Shown here piece by piece: positions 45,230 through 54,916 of a stretch of DNA of 64,000 nucleotides. A program made the position numbers and the translations under genes. Origin of the DNA: Legionella sp. MW5194 (GTDB taxonomy: Bacteria > Pseudomonadota > Gammaproteobacteria > Legionellales > Legionellaceae); the NCBI RefSeq assembly GCF_016864235.1, contig NZ_CP045732.1, positions 1-64,000 of the forward strand, in the 5' to 3' direction. Position 1 is the first letter of the stretch. Every line of letters begins with the position of its first letter. Under the pieces are notes generated by a model. That model saw only the letters and a list, made by a program, of their open reading frames with translations. It had not been told where the DNA came from and did no database searches.

Positions 45230-46453
45230 ATGACGGTAGGTGATTTAAAAAAAGCGTTGCAGGAATTGATTGAAGCGTATCAGCAATTGAAGTGGCCATT
45301 AGGGGTGGACAGGGCAACGGGGATTTTAGAGGCGTTGAGCGAGCTCGATGAAAGCGCCACGGCGGGAGAAGAGGAAAAAAAACTCGTAAGGCAGATGATT
45401 AAAAACAATTGGCAGGATGTGATTGTCACGCTTAACCCTGAACAGTGGGAAAGCAATGAAAAGAGTTTGCCGTTAATTCGCTTTCAAGAGCAACTTGAAA
45501 CCCGGCAAATGATCCCGGTGAATGACCACCACAGCCTCTGTTTTAAGGAAATTGTTGACCGCTTTAATGGATTGCCGGGGCTTTTTAAGGCGGAGAATCT
45601 TTCAGCCCTCCTGCAATCCACCTGTCGGGTTATTGGATATGCGGAGCACGAGGAAATGGATTGTTACCCGTCAGCGAGGCTTAAAAACCGGGCAAAGAAC
45701 ACTTCTCCGGGAGCCAAAGCCAATCTCGACATGTCCCTCACCTCCATGGCGGCTCTTTTTTATCTGCTGTATTACCAAACGTCCGAGGCGCGAGTGGCCT
45801 TGATTCCCTTTCTAATTCATTACCGGGAACGCACGACGGATGAGGAGCGTCGGTCGGAATCAGCGATGCTTCGTTTTTTAAGAAAAACCCCTCACCATGC
45901 AGTCGAACTCATCAAACGAATGGATCATTGCGTCAGCTATCATATTGTCTTGAAAGACAAAGAGTTTGAAGCCTTTCGCATGATATTACCGGCTTTGCGC
46001 AAATCCTTTTTAGAAGCCCTTTCCCCTGACCTGTGGCATTTTAAAGCCAATCAGGATCGTGGGATTGACGATGTCATCACACGCAAAGTAGCCTTATGCA
46101 ATGCGATAACCGCGCAATTTAAAGCCATGGCTGTGCCGTACAACAGAATAGAAACCGTTTGTCAACAGATTAAAGGGCAAGAAGGGTTGTTGTTGTCTCC
46201 AAAAGACAGGGAATTACTTGATGAAAGCCTGGTGCTGTTTAAGTTGCAGCAATACAGAGAACAGCGAGAGAGCGAAGGCCTGCGTCATACGTTTTTTTCA
46301 GGTGAGCTAAAATACCGTACTGCAAAAAAACAGGAACAAACACTTTTAGGCGTCCCTGAAAAATTAGGGTTCCTGGAATGGTTAGCGGCTCATCAGGGCC
46401 GGTTGGGGGATTTACAGGAAAAGACAAAACCAGGCGAGCAGTTGAGTCTGTAA
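45230..46453 (+). CDS. Large hypothetical protein, possible Dot/Icm substrate
   Basis: The 407-residue soluble, mainly helical protein has no recognised domain, no signal peptide and no membrane segment. It is highly charged (for example ESATAGEEEKKLVRQMI near 45) and ends with EKTKPGEQLSL, a polar glutamate-containing tail with hydrophobic last residues, as seen in many Dot/Icm effectors. A good ribosome binding site (AAGGAG) lies seven bases before the ATG. Effector status is only a guess from size, context and tail. It lies in the space between uvrB and the 6S RNA gene. Confidence 0.55.
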   Translation: MTVGDLKKALQELIEAYQQLKWPLGVDRATGILEALSELDESATAGEEEKKLVRQMIKNNWQDVIVTLNPEQWESNEKSLPLIRFQEQLETRQMIPVNDHHSLCFKEIVDRFNGLPGLFKAENLSALLQSTCRVIGYAEHEEMDCYPSARLKNRAKNTSPGAKANLDMSLTSMAALFYLLYYQTSEARVALIPFLIHYRERTTDEERRSESAMLRFLRKTPHHAVELIKRMDHCVSYHIVLKDKEFEAFRMILPALRKSFLEALSPDLWHFKANQDRGIDDVITRKVALCNAITAQFKAMAVPYNRIETVCQQIKGQEGLLLSPKDRELLDESLVLFKLQQYREQRESEGLRHTFFSGELKYRTAKKQEQTLLGVPEKLGFLEWLAAHQGRLGDLQEKTKPGEQLSL

Positions 46454-46610
46454 GCAGCCCGACAGGCCAAGATTTTGAACCCTGGGGTTCAAGTGGGGGG
46501 CGGATGAGACAGTTCAGGCTTCCCACTCAAGGGTGGGCTTGCACAACACTGTGCTGCAGGATGCTCCCCTGTCAGTGAGTGTTGGTTCATAAATCACTCG
46601 CTGCCGGGTT
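46454..46610 (-). ncRNA. ssrS: 6S RNA
   Basis: The region directly downstream of zapA on the same strand is the classic place of ssrS in gammaproteobacteria. A -10 element TATACT (46617-46622) predicts a transcript starting near 46610. The RNA can close its ends with GCAGC (5') and GCTGC (3'), and contains inner pairings such as TTGAACCC/GGGTTCAA and a large asymmetric middle, consistent with the 6S open-promoter mimic. The length, about 157 bases, fits. 6S binds the sigma-70 RNA polymerase and modulates stationary-phase and intracellular expression. Exact ends are estimates. Confidence 0.7.
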
Positions 46611-46677
46611 AATTGCAGTATAGCACCGAAGGTCGGTTCGTCACCAGAGGAAAGTAAAATTTACGCTCTTTTTACGG

Positions 46678-46992
46678 TCAGTCCGGCTGCAGCTCGGGAC
46701 TGCCATTTACCACCTGGTTGATTTTATTTTCAAGGGAACTGATGAATTGCGTGACCTGATGACGTTGCTGTTCCTGTAAACGCTGATAGTTAATCAACTC
46801 ATGCGTGATGTGCAGAGCAGCCAACAACAAATTGTTAAAGTCATCCAGTTGCTTGAATTTTCGTTTGTTGGCCAGCAATTGATCCTGCAGCTTTTGGGCG
46901 GCTAATTGCAGGTTGTCAGTTTCATGCTCAGGGCATTTGATGTCATAGGTTTTACTTAATAACCTAATTGAACACGTTTTGGATGTACTCAT
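46678..46992 (-). CDS. zapA: Cell division protein ZapA
   Basis: ZapA crosslinks FtsZ filaments at the division ring. The 104-residue protein has the N-terminal beta-hairpin domain (STSKTCSIRLLSKTYDIKCP) and a C-terminal coiled coil, including LQDQLLANKRKFKQLDDFNNLL. Neighbours agree: 6S RNA downstream and divergent ygfB-pepP-ubiH-ubiI upstream, as in E. coli. Confidence 0.94.
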   Translation of the reverse strand: MSTSKTCSIRLLSKTYDIKCPEHETDNLQLAAQKLQDQLLANKRKFKQLDDFNNLLLAALHITHELINYQRLQEQQRHQVTQFISSLENKINQVVNGSPELQPD

Positions 46993-47094
46993 GTCAGCGA
47001 GCCTTTCTGGTTACAGCAATGAGTAAATGGTAACAATTTTGGCTTGTTGGGGCAAATCAGTTATTATTAGCCATTTGTTTTAACGAGTTTTACC

Positions 47095-47676
47095 ATGCCG
47101 GTTGAAAACCATCTGACGACGCTGCCTGATTACCAGGCTTTTACTGAAACCATTGCGGTGTTGGCTTTGCCAATTTCCAGCAGCGAATTGCACGGCATGA
47201 TGTGCGGTTACCTGTGCGCCGGCGCCGCACAGCAGGGAGAGGCTTACCTGCGCGCGTTAGCGGTGAACAGCCGCAAGGATGAGGCGACGCGTGTGGCGGC
47301 GATGGCCATGTTCAGCGTCTATGCTTTAAGTGAACAGCAGATCAACACGCTGGATTTTGATTTTCAACTGCTGCTGCCAGACGATCATGAACCGCTGCTT
47401 TATCGCGCCCAGGCGTTCAGTGAATGGTGTGAGGGATTTACCCAGGGCATGACTCTGGCGGGAGTAGGTTTTGAACAATTTACCGAGGAAGACTCCCAGG
47501 ATACCCTGCAACACATCACGGAATTTGCCGAGCTCGATTACCAGTCCCTGGATGTGGACGAAGAGGACGAAAAAGCCTTAATGGAAGTCAGTGAATACAC
47601 ACGCATGGCCGTGCTCCGCTTGTACAGCGATTTACAGGAAGGTAATGATAAGGATAATCCTGATGCGGCTCATTAG
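47095..47676 (+). CDS. ygfB: YgfB/YecA family (UPF0149) protein
   Basis: The 193-residue acidic helical protein shows the UPF0149 pattern: SSSELHGMMCGYLCAGAAQQG near residue 26, WCEGFTQGMTLAG near 115, and an acidic EEDEKALMEVSEYTRMAVL end. In other gammaproteobacteria YgfB modulates gene expression, for example beta-lactam resistance in Pseudomonas; its role here is unknown. It begins the ygfB-pepP-ubiH-ubiI unit. Confidence 0.93.
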   Translation: MPVENHLTTLPDYQAFTETIAVLALPISSSELHGMMCGYLCAGAAQQGEAYLRALAVNSRKDEATRVAAMAMFSVYALSEQQINTLDFDFQLLLPDDHEPLLYRAQAFSEWCEGFTQGMTLAGVGFEQFTEEDSQDTLQHITEFAELDYQSLDVDEEDEKALMEVSEYTRMAVLRLYSDLQEGNDKDNPDAAH

Positions 47677-47708
47677 GAGTGGAGTTAGTCCAGTTTAACA
47701 AGGAATAG

Positions 47709-49019
47709 ATGATGATTACCCAGCAAGAATACCGTGCGAGACGACAACAACTGGCCCAATACCTGCCTTTGGGCGCGGTGGCCATTGTTCCGGCGGCCGA
47801 TGAAGTTCTGCGTAACGGCGATGCCCATTACCGTTTTCGCCAGGCCAGCGACTTCTACTACCTGACCGGTTTTAATGAGCCTGAGGCGGTGCTGGTGATT
47901 GTAGCCGGTCACGAAGGCGACAGTTATTTGTTTAACCGGCCGCGTAATCCTGCCCAGGAGCAATGGACAGGCAAACGACTGGGGCAGGAAGACGCCTGCA
48001 GTCGCCTGGGTATGAAAGAAGCGTATGCCATTGAGACGTTGAATACCCATTTGCCGCAATTGCTGGCCGATAAAACGGCCATTTATTACGCGCTGGGTAA
48101 ACATCCGGCCTACGAAGAAAAAATCATCCAGGTACTGAATGAGTTGAAAGGTCAGATTCGCCGAGGGGTAAAGGCGCCTGGCGCACTCTGTGATCTTGAT
48201 CCGCTGTTGAGCGAGATGCGCCTGTTTAAAAGCGAGGTCGAACTCAATTTGATGCGGCGGGCCGCGGGTATCTCTGTCAATGCCCATGTCCGCGCCATGC
48301 AGGCGTGCCGCGAAGCAGAATACGAGTACCAGCTGGAAGCTGAATTAATGCATGAGTTCTTCAGTCAGGGATGCCGTGGCCCGGCTTATGATCCCATTGT
48401 GGGCGGCGGTGCCAATGCCTGTGTTCTCCATTACACCGACAATAATCAACGCTTGCGTGATGGTGATCTGGTGTTGATTGATGCCGGAGGAGAGTATGAA
48501 AATTATGCCGCTGACATCACCCGTACTTTTCCGGTGAATGGCCGGTTCAGTGCAGAGCAATGTGCCATTTATCAACTGGTGTTAGAGGCTCAGCGTGCAG
48601 GCATTGCCTGCATTAAACCGGGCCTGCCCTGGAATGCGGTGCAGAAAACCATGGTCAGGATTTTAACGCAGGGGCTTTGTGAGTTAGGGTTATTGCAGGG
48701 GGATGTCGATTCGCTGGTGACGAATGAAGCGTATAAACCGTTCTACATGCACAATTCCGGGCATTGGCTGGGTCTTGATGTCCATGACAGCGGCAGTTAC
48801 AAAGTGGACAATGACTGGCGACCCCTGAAGGCCGGAATGGTCCTGACGGTTGAACCGGGTCTTTATATCCGTGCTGGAATGCCGGGGGTGGATGAGCGCT
48901 GGTGGAACATCGGGGTTCGTATCGAGGATGATATTGTGGTAACGGCAGATGGCTATGAAAACCTGACTGCCGCGCTGCCAGTAGAAATTGATGAAATAGA
49001 GGCGTTGATGCGTGGTTGA
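47709..49019 (+). CDS. pepP: Xaa-Pro aminopeptidase
   Basis: PepP removes N-terminal residues that precede proline, using two manganese ions in a pita-bread fold. The 436-residue protein has the N-terminal creatinase-like domain (starting ITQQEYRARRQQLAQYLP) and a C-terminal catalytic domain with ligands in LIDAGGEYENYAADITRTFP, HNSGHWLGLDVHD, TVEPGLYI and GVRIEDDI. AAGGA precedes tandem ATGs. It overlaps ubiH by eight bases. Confidence 0.96.
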   Translation: MMITQQEYRARRQQLAQYLPLGAVAIVPAADEVLRNGDAHYRFRQASDFYYLTGFNEPEAVLVIVAGHEGDSYLFNRPRNPAQEQWTGKRLGQEDACSRLGMKEAYAIETLNTHLPQLLADKTAIYYALGKHPAYEEKIIQVLNELKGQIRRGVKAPGALCDLDPLLSEMRLFKSEVELNLMRRAAGISVNAHVRAMQACREAEYEYQLEAELMHEFFSQGCRGPAYDPIVGGGANACVLHYTDNNQRLRDGDLVLIDAGGEYENYAADITRTFPVNGRFSAEQCAIYQLVLEAQRAGIACIKPGLPWNAVQKTMVRILTQGLCELGLLQGDVDSLVTNEAYKPFYMHNSGHWLGLDVHDSGSYKVDNDWRPLKAGMVLTVEPGLYIRAGMPGVDERWWNIGVRIEDDIVVTADGYENLTAALPVEIDEIEALMRG

Positions 49020-50226
49020 TGAACAGGTTGATATTTTAATCGTCGGCGGTGGCTTGATTGGCGCCGCCTTGATGCTGGCTTTGGCAAACAGCCCTTATCG
49101 CGTTCTGATGGTTGAAGCGCTGCCTTACAGCACCCTGCTTAACGACGATTTTGATACGCGAACCCTGGCCCTTTCACCGGCGAGCGTCACCATTCTTAAC
49201 ATGCTCAAACTCTGGCCATCGATTGCTCCTGATGCCACGTCGATTACAACCATCCATGTTTCTGAACAGGGCCGTTTTGCCACGACGCGATTACAGGGCG
49301 CTGAAGACAACCCCCTGGGTTATGTCGTGCCATTGCAGGCCATCCAGCGTGCCGTTTATCCCTTGTTGACACCGCAGCAGGTAGTCGCCCCGGCAAAATT
49401 GATTTCCTGGAATAATGATCGGCGTCTGGCGGTCATTGACGACGGGCAGGGATTGCGTCAGATCAAGACGCAATTGCTTATCGCTGCAGACGGTGGGCAA
49501 TCCACCGTGAGGCAATTATTGAATTTACCGGCGCATGAGAAGGATTATCATCAGCACGCGGTTATTGCCAACATTGGATTGAATCGCAACCATCATCATG
49601 TCGCCTATGAACGTTTTACTCGCAATGGCCCTCTGGCGCTTTTACCGATGACAAACCGCCGTTCGGCGCTGGTGTGGTGTCTTTCCCCTACCGAAGCCAA
49701 AGCCGTCAGCACGTTGCCTGAGCCGCAATTTTTACGACGCTTACAACAGGTATTTGGCTACAAACTGGGGCGCTTTATTAAAGTAGGCGAGCGTGCGGTT
49801 TATCCCTTGAAACAGGTCGTCATGCCTGAAACGGTCCAGTGGCCGGTTGTTTTTGTCGGCAATGCCGCCCGGACCTTGCACCCCGTAGCCGGACAAGGAT
49901 TTAATCTGGGGCTTCGCGATATGGCGGCTTTAGCCCAGGTCATTGTTGAACACGGCATCGATCCCGCCATGGTGGAGCAGTACCAGGCCATGCGCCACTC
50001 TGATCAGCAGGCGATTATTCATTTTACTGATGGCCTGGTGACGCTTTTCGGCAGTCGAATTCCTGGGGTTGGCGCTGGACGCAATCTGGGCATGATGGTG
50101 ATGGACAATGCCCCCCTGTTAAAATTCATTCTGTCGCATTATGCTCGCGGCTATGCCGGGATAGTGCCTGATCTGGCCTGCGGTATCACGCTCACGAAAG
50201 GAACAGCGCATGCAAGTGATTTATGA
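49012..50226 (+). CDS. ubiH: 2-octaprenyl-6-methoxyphenol hydroxylase UbiH
   Basis: UbiH is an FAD monooxygenase that hydroxylates C1 of the ubiquinone ring. The 404 residues have the dinucleotide fold IVGGGLIGAALMLAL, the DG motif LIAADGGQSTVRQLL near 160, and the third motif VFVGNAARTLHPVAGQGFNL with the GN seen in true UbiH. GTG start inside the end of pepP; its stop lies 17 bases inside ubiI, implying coupled synthesis. Confidence 0.95.
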   Translation: MVDEQVDILIVGGGLIGAALMLALANSPYRVLMVEALPYSTLLNDDFDTRTLALSPASVTILNMLKLWPSIAPDATSITTIHVSEQGRFATTRLQGAEDNPLGYVVPLQAIQRAVYPLLTPQQVVAPAKLISWNNDRRLAVIDDGQGLRQIKTQLLIAADGGQSTVRQLLNLPAHEKDYHQHAVIANIGLNRNHHHVAYERFTRNGPLALLPMTNRRSALVWCLSPTEAKAVSTLPEPQFLRRLQQVFGYKLGRFIKVGERAVYPLKQVVMPETVQWPVVFVGNAARTLHPVAGQGFNLGLRDMAALAQVIVEHGIDPAMVEQYQAMRHSDQQAIIHFTDGLVTLFGSRIPGVGAGRNLGMMVMDNAPLLKFILSHYARGYAGIVPDLACGITLTKGTAHASDL

Positions 50227-51382
50227 TGGAATCGTGGTGGGTGGCGGTGTTGTCGGCCTGACAGCAGCTTTGGCAATGGCCGAACGCGGTTTGGACATGG
50301 CGGTTATCGATGCGGGTTCATTGACAGCGGGCAGCCCCGCACCGGATGTTCGTGTCTATGCCATTAATCAGGCTTCGGAATCCCTGTTGCGCGAACTGGA
50401 GGTCTGGGAATTAATGGCACCGTCTCACCTTTCGCCTTACCAGCATATGCACGTGTGGGACGCCGCCAATGGCGCCAGCATTGATTTTGATGCCCGAATG
50501 ATTGCAGAGAACAAACTCGGAACGATCATTGAGGAGTCCGTCATTAAGCAGGCGCTGTTGTTGCGTCTGCAGGAGCAGGGTAAAGTCGTGTTTCTGCCTC
50601 ATCAGGAAATCGTTAAAGTCAATACCGATGGGCCGCAGGTTTCTGTAGCAAGTTCGAGCATGGAGTGGCAAAGCCGGTTATTGCTTGTTGCTGACGGTGC
50701 CAATTCCGCTACACGTCAAAAATTACGGGTAGGCTTAACCAGTTGGCCCTACCATCAGCATGCGGTAATCGCCACGGTAAAAACCGAAAAGCCGCACCAA
50801 CAAACAGCGTATCAAGTGTTCAACAGTGATGGTCCGCTGGCGTTTTTGCCTTTGGCTGACAGCCGGCATTGCTCCATTGTCTGGTCTACGAGTCCTGCCC
50901 GGGCGCAACAATTGCTTGATCTCGATAAGGACTGTTTCAATCAGCAATTGGCCAAGGCGTTTGCCCATACACTGGGTGCTGTCACGTTACGCAGTGAGCG
51001 GTATCAATTTCCACTGATCATGCGTCATGCCAAACATTACACCGGTAAAAACTGGTTATTGTTAGGCGATGCCGCTCATACTATCCATCCCTTAGCGGGG
51101 CTGGGGTTAAATATCGGCCTTGCGGATGTCAGTGCCTGGCTTGATTGCTTAGCCAGCGGGCGCTCGCTTACCTCGCCCCGCCTGCTTGCCGCTTATCAGC
51201 GTAACCGTCGGCATGCGGTCTGGCAAAGCATTGCCTTGATGGATGCATTAAAAGGCTTGTTTGCCAACCCGTTGCCGCCTGTGCGGTGGCTCCGCGGCCT
51301 GGGACTCTCATGCTGCGATCGCATTCTACTGGTCAAAAGGTTGTTTATTGCTCATGCGGCGGGTAAACGTCTGGTCAGTTGA
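50210..51382 (+). CDS. ubiI: Ubiquinone C5-hydroxylase UbiI-like FAD monooxygenase
   Basis: A paralog of UbiH that carries out the first ring hydroxylation (C5) in ubiquinone synthesis. The 390-residue protein has GGGVVGLTAALAMAERG at the start, LLVADGANSATRQKLRVG near 160, and LLGDAAHTIHPLAGLGLNIG near 280. Placement after ubiH matches the visC/ubiI locus of E. coli. Assignment to C5 rather than another position rests on this synteny. Confidence 0.92.
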   Translation: MQVIYDGIVVGGGVVGLTAALAMAERGLDMAVIDAGSLTAGSPAPDVRVYAINQASESLLRELEVWELMAPSHLSPYQHMHVWDAANGASIDFDARMIAENKLGTIIEESVIKQALLLRLQEQGKVVFLPHQEIVKVNTDGPQVSVASSSMEWQSRLLLVADGANSATRQKLRVGLTSWPYHQHAVIATVKTEKPHQQTAYQVFNSDGPLAFLPLADSRHCSIVWSTSPARAQQLLDLDKDCFNQQLAKAFAHTLGAVTLRSERYQFPLIMRHAKHYTGKNWLLLGDAAHTIHPLAGLGLNIGLADVSAWLDCLASGRSLTSPRLLAAYQRNRRHAVWQSIALMDALKGLFANPLPPVRWLRGLGLSCCDRILLVKRLFIAHAAGKRLVS

Positions 51383-51466
51383 CGCGTGAGAGCGTACCTG
51401 CCTCTTTAGTATTGAGGCAAAATGTGGTTTAATTTTAAACATGATTGTTATCAAGGTTACATTTCT

Positions 51467-53095
51467 GTGTCACTTAGGATAAGTTGGCGTCAAATACGAC
51501 CAGCCTGCGCGTTGCTCTTCCTGTTGATGCCCGGGTTTACAGGGGCCACTACGGCGCCCGCAGTGAACGGGACATCGCTTAATCGCTGGGGAGATAAACC
51601 CGGTGAGGAAGCCATTCGTCTTGATGAAGCGGAGCAGCGTCTGGCCCTGGCAATCGCTAACCCCGAATACATGCTCCATCATTGGGTGGAATTACCCTCG
51701 GCACCGGATGCCAAAACCAGAAAAACCCGGCATTTGACCCTGCGTGAAGCCATTCTTTTAGCGCTGCGCTACAATCCAAACATTAAAAACGCAGAACTCG
51801 ATCGCATTATCCAGCGTTACCAATTGCGTCTGGCTCATAATGAATTTGAGTTGCAATATGCCCTGGCGGGTTCGGCAGCCGTACAACGCAACCGTTTTGA
51901 GGGCATTGGTCAAAGCACCAACAAGAGTTTTTTATTAACCCCCGAAGTGGACCTGAAGACCAAATTAGGCACGCAGTTGTCGCTAAACCTCGAGAACAAT
52001 GCCACCGCATTTAACAACAACAGCCCAGTCCTTAATTTTTCAGTGACCCAACCCTTGCTCAGGGGATTTGGCAAAGGCGTGAACGAAGCCGCCTTACGGG
52101 ATGCCATCGACAGTGAATGGTTGAATAAAATCAATTTGCAACAGGCGGTCAGCGATCAGATCACTCAGGTCATCAGTGCCTATCGCGCGTTGATATTAAG
52201 CGGCAATAACCTTGAAAATCAGCGCCGCCAACTGGATGAGGCCCAAAAAACCTATGCGATCAATGAAAAAAAAATCAAGGCCGGCCAGCTGGAACCCACC
52301 GCCAATATTCAACAATCCTATCAAATCGAATCCTTAAGTCTCCTGGTGGAGCAGGCGGAAAATGATTTTAAGATTGCCGCACAGGATCTGCTGCAAACCA
52401 TTGGTCTGGATCCACAACTGCGCCTGGCTGTACCCAGTGATGTAACTGTGGATAAGATAACCATCCCAGATTTAAAACAATCCATTGAGATGGCCTTAAA
52501 TCATAATGCCCAGTTCCTCGCTCAGAAGATGCTGTTGCGGGCAGATAAACGAGCTTATGACGTCGCCAAAAACCAACAGTTATGGCAGCTGGATGTAGGT
52601 GCCAACGTGCAGAGCGGCATGGTTACGGATGTTGATGGCAATAATGGTTTTAAGGGGATTTACAATGGCCGCAATACCAGTGAATCGGCCAATATTACCC
52701 TCACGGTTCCCATTCATGATGTGAATCGCCGCAGTCAATTGATTAATGCCAAGGTGAAGCTTGAAAAAGACAGACTTAATCTCATCGCCATGCGTCGGGC
52801 ACTGATTACTACCATTACCAATACGATCAATAACATTCAAAGCCAGGCAAAACGCTATGTGCTGGCTGAAAAGCAGGTCAAACTGGCAGCGCAATCCTAT
52901 GCGCTCGAAAAGAAAAAGCAGCAGGCAGGCATTGCCAGCGCCCTTGATGTGAGCAACACGCAAAATCAGCTTATTCAGGCGCAGGCAGGCCTTATCAATG
53001 CCAAAATTGCTTACCTTAATCAACTGTCCGATCTGCAGCGTGTCCTTGGTACCACGCTGGATCATTGGCAAATTAAACTCAGGTACGGGGAATGA
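51467..53095 (+). CDS. TolC-family outer membrane protein of a tripartite exporter
   Basis: The roughly 542-residue protein has a signal peptide (RPACALLFLLMPGFTGATTA) and two long helical repeat halves of the outer membrane factor family, including LTLREAILLALRYNPNIKNA and ALEKKKQQAGIASALDVSNTQ kept within residues 490-510. The start is set at GTG 51467 to give a compact signal peptide, with AAGG ten bases upstream; an in-frame ATG at 51422 would add 15 polar residues. Its stop overlaps the adaptor gene start (ATGA), placing it first in a four-gene export operon. Confidence 0.87.
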   Translation: MSLRISWRQIRPACALLFLLMPGFTGATTAPAVNGTSLNRWGDKPGEEAIRLDEAEQRLALAIANPEYMLHHWVELPSAPDAKTRKTRHLTLREAILLALRYNPNIKNAELDRIIQRYQLRLAHNEFELQYALAGSAAVQRNRFEGIGQSTNKSFLLTPEVDLKTKLGTQLSLNLENNATAFNNNSPVLNFSVTQPLLRGFGKGVNEAALRDAIDSEWLNKINLQQAVSDQITQVISAYRALILSGNNLENQRRQLDEAQKTYAINEKKIKAGQLEPTANIQQSYQIESLSLLVEQAENDFKIAAQDLLQTIGLDPQLRLAVPSDVTVDKITIPDLKQSIEMALNHNAQFLAQKMLLRADKRAYDVAKNQQLWQLDVGANVQSGMVTDVDGNNGFKGIYNGRNTSESANITLTVPIHDVNRRSQLINAKVKLEKDRLNLIAMRRALITTITNTINNIQSQAKRYVLAEKQVKLAAQSYALEKKKQQAGIASALDVSNTQNQLIQAQAGLINAKIAYLNQLSDLQRVLGTTLDHWQIKLRYGE

Positions 53096-54234
53096 AGATT
53101 AGTCTAAAATTACTGGGGCTTTTACTGGCCGCACTATTGCTTTCAGCCTGCGGCAAAAAAGAGATAAAGCAAGAGCATACACAGCGTTACGTGGTCAAAC
53201 CCGAGGTCCTGCACAAGTCGCTGTACTTCACCGGCAATATTCAGCCGCTGCATGAAAGCACGTTAAGCAGCCCCATGGATGCGGTCGTTGAAACCATGCG
53301 CTATCACTATGGTCAACTGGTGGATAAAGAGGAGGTCGTTGTTGTCTTAAATTCCAGTGAATTGCAAAAACAGTACAATGAAACCTTGACCGATTACCTT
53401 AAAGCCAAAGACAGTTTCAGCATTGCCAAGGCTAAATTCACCGGTACCCAGGATCTCTGGGATGCAGGCCTGCTCTCAAAAAACAATTATTTGAGTGAAA
53501 AATCCAGCCTGGATACCGCACGGGTAACGTTAATGCAGGCGACGCGCAAATTGACCGAAATGCTTGAAAAAATGGATGATCAGAAGGAGCCGAACCTGTC
53601 GACTTTAAGCATCTCCCAATTTGATAAAGTGCGTCAGGCCTTGACCACCCAACACAACCGCATCCATCTCAAGGCGCCTGCGACAGGGGTTCTGCTTTAC
53701 CCGCCAAAGTCCGCGGATGAAAAAAGCAACCGTATTGCTGTGGGCGCGAATGTCAAAGCCGGGCAAGTCATTGCCCTGGTGGGTGATTTAAGCGGCATCA
53801 GTGTGGAAATTGATGTGCCCGAAATTGATATTGATAAAATTCATACCGGCATGGAGGCAACCATTACCGGGGTCGCTTTGGGTAAGCAGAGTTTGCACGG
53901 CCAACTGGTGGCTGTTAATGCCCAGGCGTCACTAACCAGCGGCGGCGGTCTGCCTTCCTTTAATGCCATCGTCGAAGTGAAAAATTTAACGCCGGAACAA
54001 CGCCGCTGGATCAAGGTGGGTATGAGCGCCAACATCCAGTTGAGTGTCGACAGCGACACCAGCCTGATGGTTCCCATTGCCGCCGTGAAACAGGAAAAAG
54101 GTGCCAGTGTGGTGATGGTTCGCACACCGAAGGGAGAACTTGAAAAACGCGTGATCACCACCGGTGCGGCCGAAGCAGACAAGGTGATTGTCAATGATGG
54201 ATTGCAAGAGGGTGACGTCGTTGAATATGGCTAA
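53092..54234 (+). CDS. MacA-like periplasmic adaptor lipoprotein
   Basis: The 380-residue protein begins with a lipoprotein signal whose lipobox is LLSAC (Cys near residue 20). It contains split lipoyl halves (AVVETMRYHYGQLVDKEEVV and HLKAPATGVLLYPP), a coiled-coil hairpin between them, and beta-barrel and membrane-proximal domains ending EGDVVEYG. This is the MacA/HlyD adaptor architecture linking the ABC transporter encoded next to the TolC-like channel. It overlaps its neighbours on both sides. Confidence 0.9.
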   Translation: MKISLKLLGLLLAALLLSACGKKEIKQEHTQRYVVKPEVLHKSLYFTGNIQPLHESTLSSPMDAVVETMRYHYGQLVDKEEVVVVLNSSELQKQYNETLTDYLKAKDSFSIAKAKFTGTQDLWDAGLLSKNNYLSEKSSLDTARVTLMQATRKLTEMLEKMDDQKEPNLSTLSISQFDKVRQALTTQHNRIHLKAPATGVLLYPPKSADEKSNRIAVGANVKAGQVIALVGDLSGISVEIDVPEIDIDKIHTGMEATITGVALGKQSLHGQLVAVNAQASLTSGGGLPSFNAIVEVKNLTPEQRRWIKVGMSANIQLSVDSDTSLMVPIAAVKQEKGASVVMVRTPKGELEKRVITTGAAEADKVIVNDGLQEGDVVEYG

Positions 54235-54916
54235 TCAACCATTAATTGACATTCGGCAACTGGTCAAAACCTATCAGATTGGCGATGTGGTCAGTCAGGT
54301 GCTCAAACGCGTTTCCCTGAGCGTGGAGCACGGCGATTTGTTGGCTATTGTCGGTGCTTCCGGTTCAGGAAAATCAACGTTGATGAATATCATTGGTTTA
54401 CTGGACAAAGCCGATGAAGGCGAGTATTGGCTTAATCAGCGCAACATCGCCGGTCTCAATGAGGATGAGTTGGCGGCGCTGCGTAATCTGAAAATCGGTT
54501 TTGTTTTTCAGCAGTTTAATTTATTGCCGCGATTTACGGCACGCCAGAATGTCGCGCTGCCCCTGATTTACCGCCATGTCCCAGCGCAGGAGATCGAAGA
54601 GCGGGTGATGGCTGCCCTGGCAAAGGTATCCATGCAGGATTTTGCCATGCATCGTCCGACGCAATTATCCGGTGGCCAGCAGCAACGGGTGGCGATTGCC
54701 CGTGCCCTGGTGGGCGAGCCGCAGGTCATTCTCGCCGATGAGCCGACCGGCGCCCTCGATTCGCGTACCGGAACCGATGTCATGAATTTATTTTTAAATC
54801 TTCATCGCGAAGGACGCACTATCATTATGGTGACTCATGATGAGCAGGTGGCCGCACAATGCGCCCGGCGTATTACCCTGGCCGATGGGCAAATTGTTTC
54901 CGAGAGCCGCCAATGA
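54227..54916 (+). CDS. MacB-type ABC transporter ATPase subunit
   Basis: The 229-residue cytoplasmic ATPase has a complete motif set: Walker [16 protein letters not shown] near residue 42, Q loop [12 protein letters not shown], signature [15 protein letters not shown], Walker [14 protein letters not shown] and switch [12 protein letters not shown]. It belongs to the LolD/MacB group. The ATG at 54227 overlaps the adaptor stop by eight bases. In E. coli the ATPase is fused to the permease; here they are separate, with an ATGA overlap. Confidence 0.94.
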   Translation: MANQPLIDIRQLVKTYQIGDVVSQVLKRVSLSVEHGDLLAIVGASGSGKSTLMNIIGLLDKADEGEYWLNQRNIAGLNEDELAALRNLKIGFVFQQFNLLPRFTARQNVALPLIYRHVPAQEIEERVMAALAKVSMQDFAMHRPTQLSGGQQQRVAIARALVGEPQVILADEPTGALDSRTGTDVMNLFLNLHREGRTIIMVTHDEQVAAQCARRITLADGQIVSESRQ

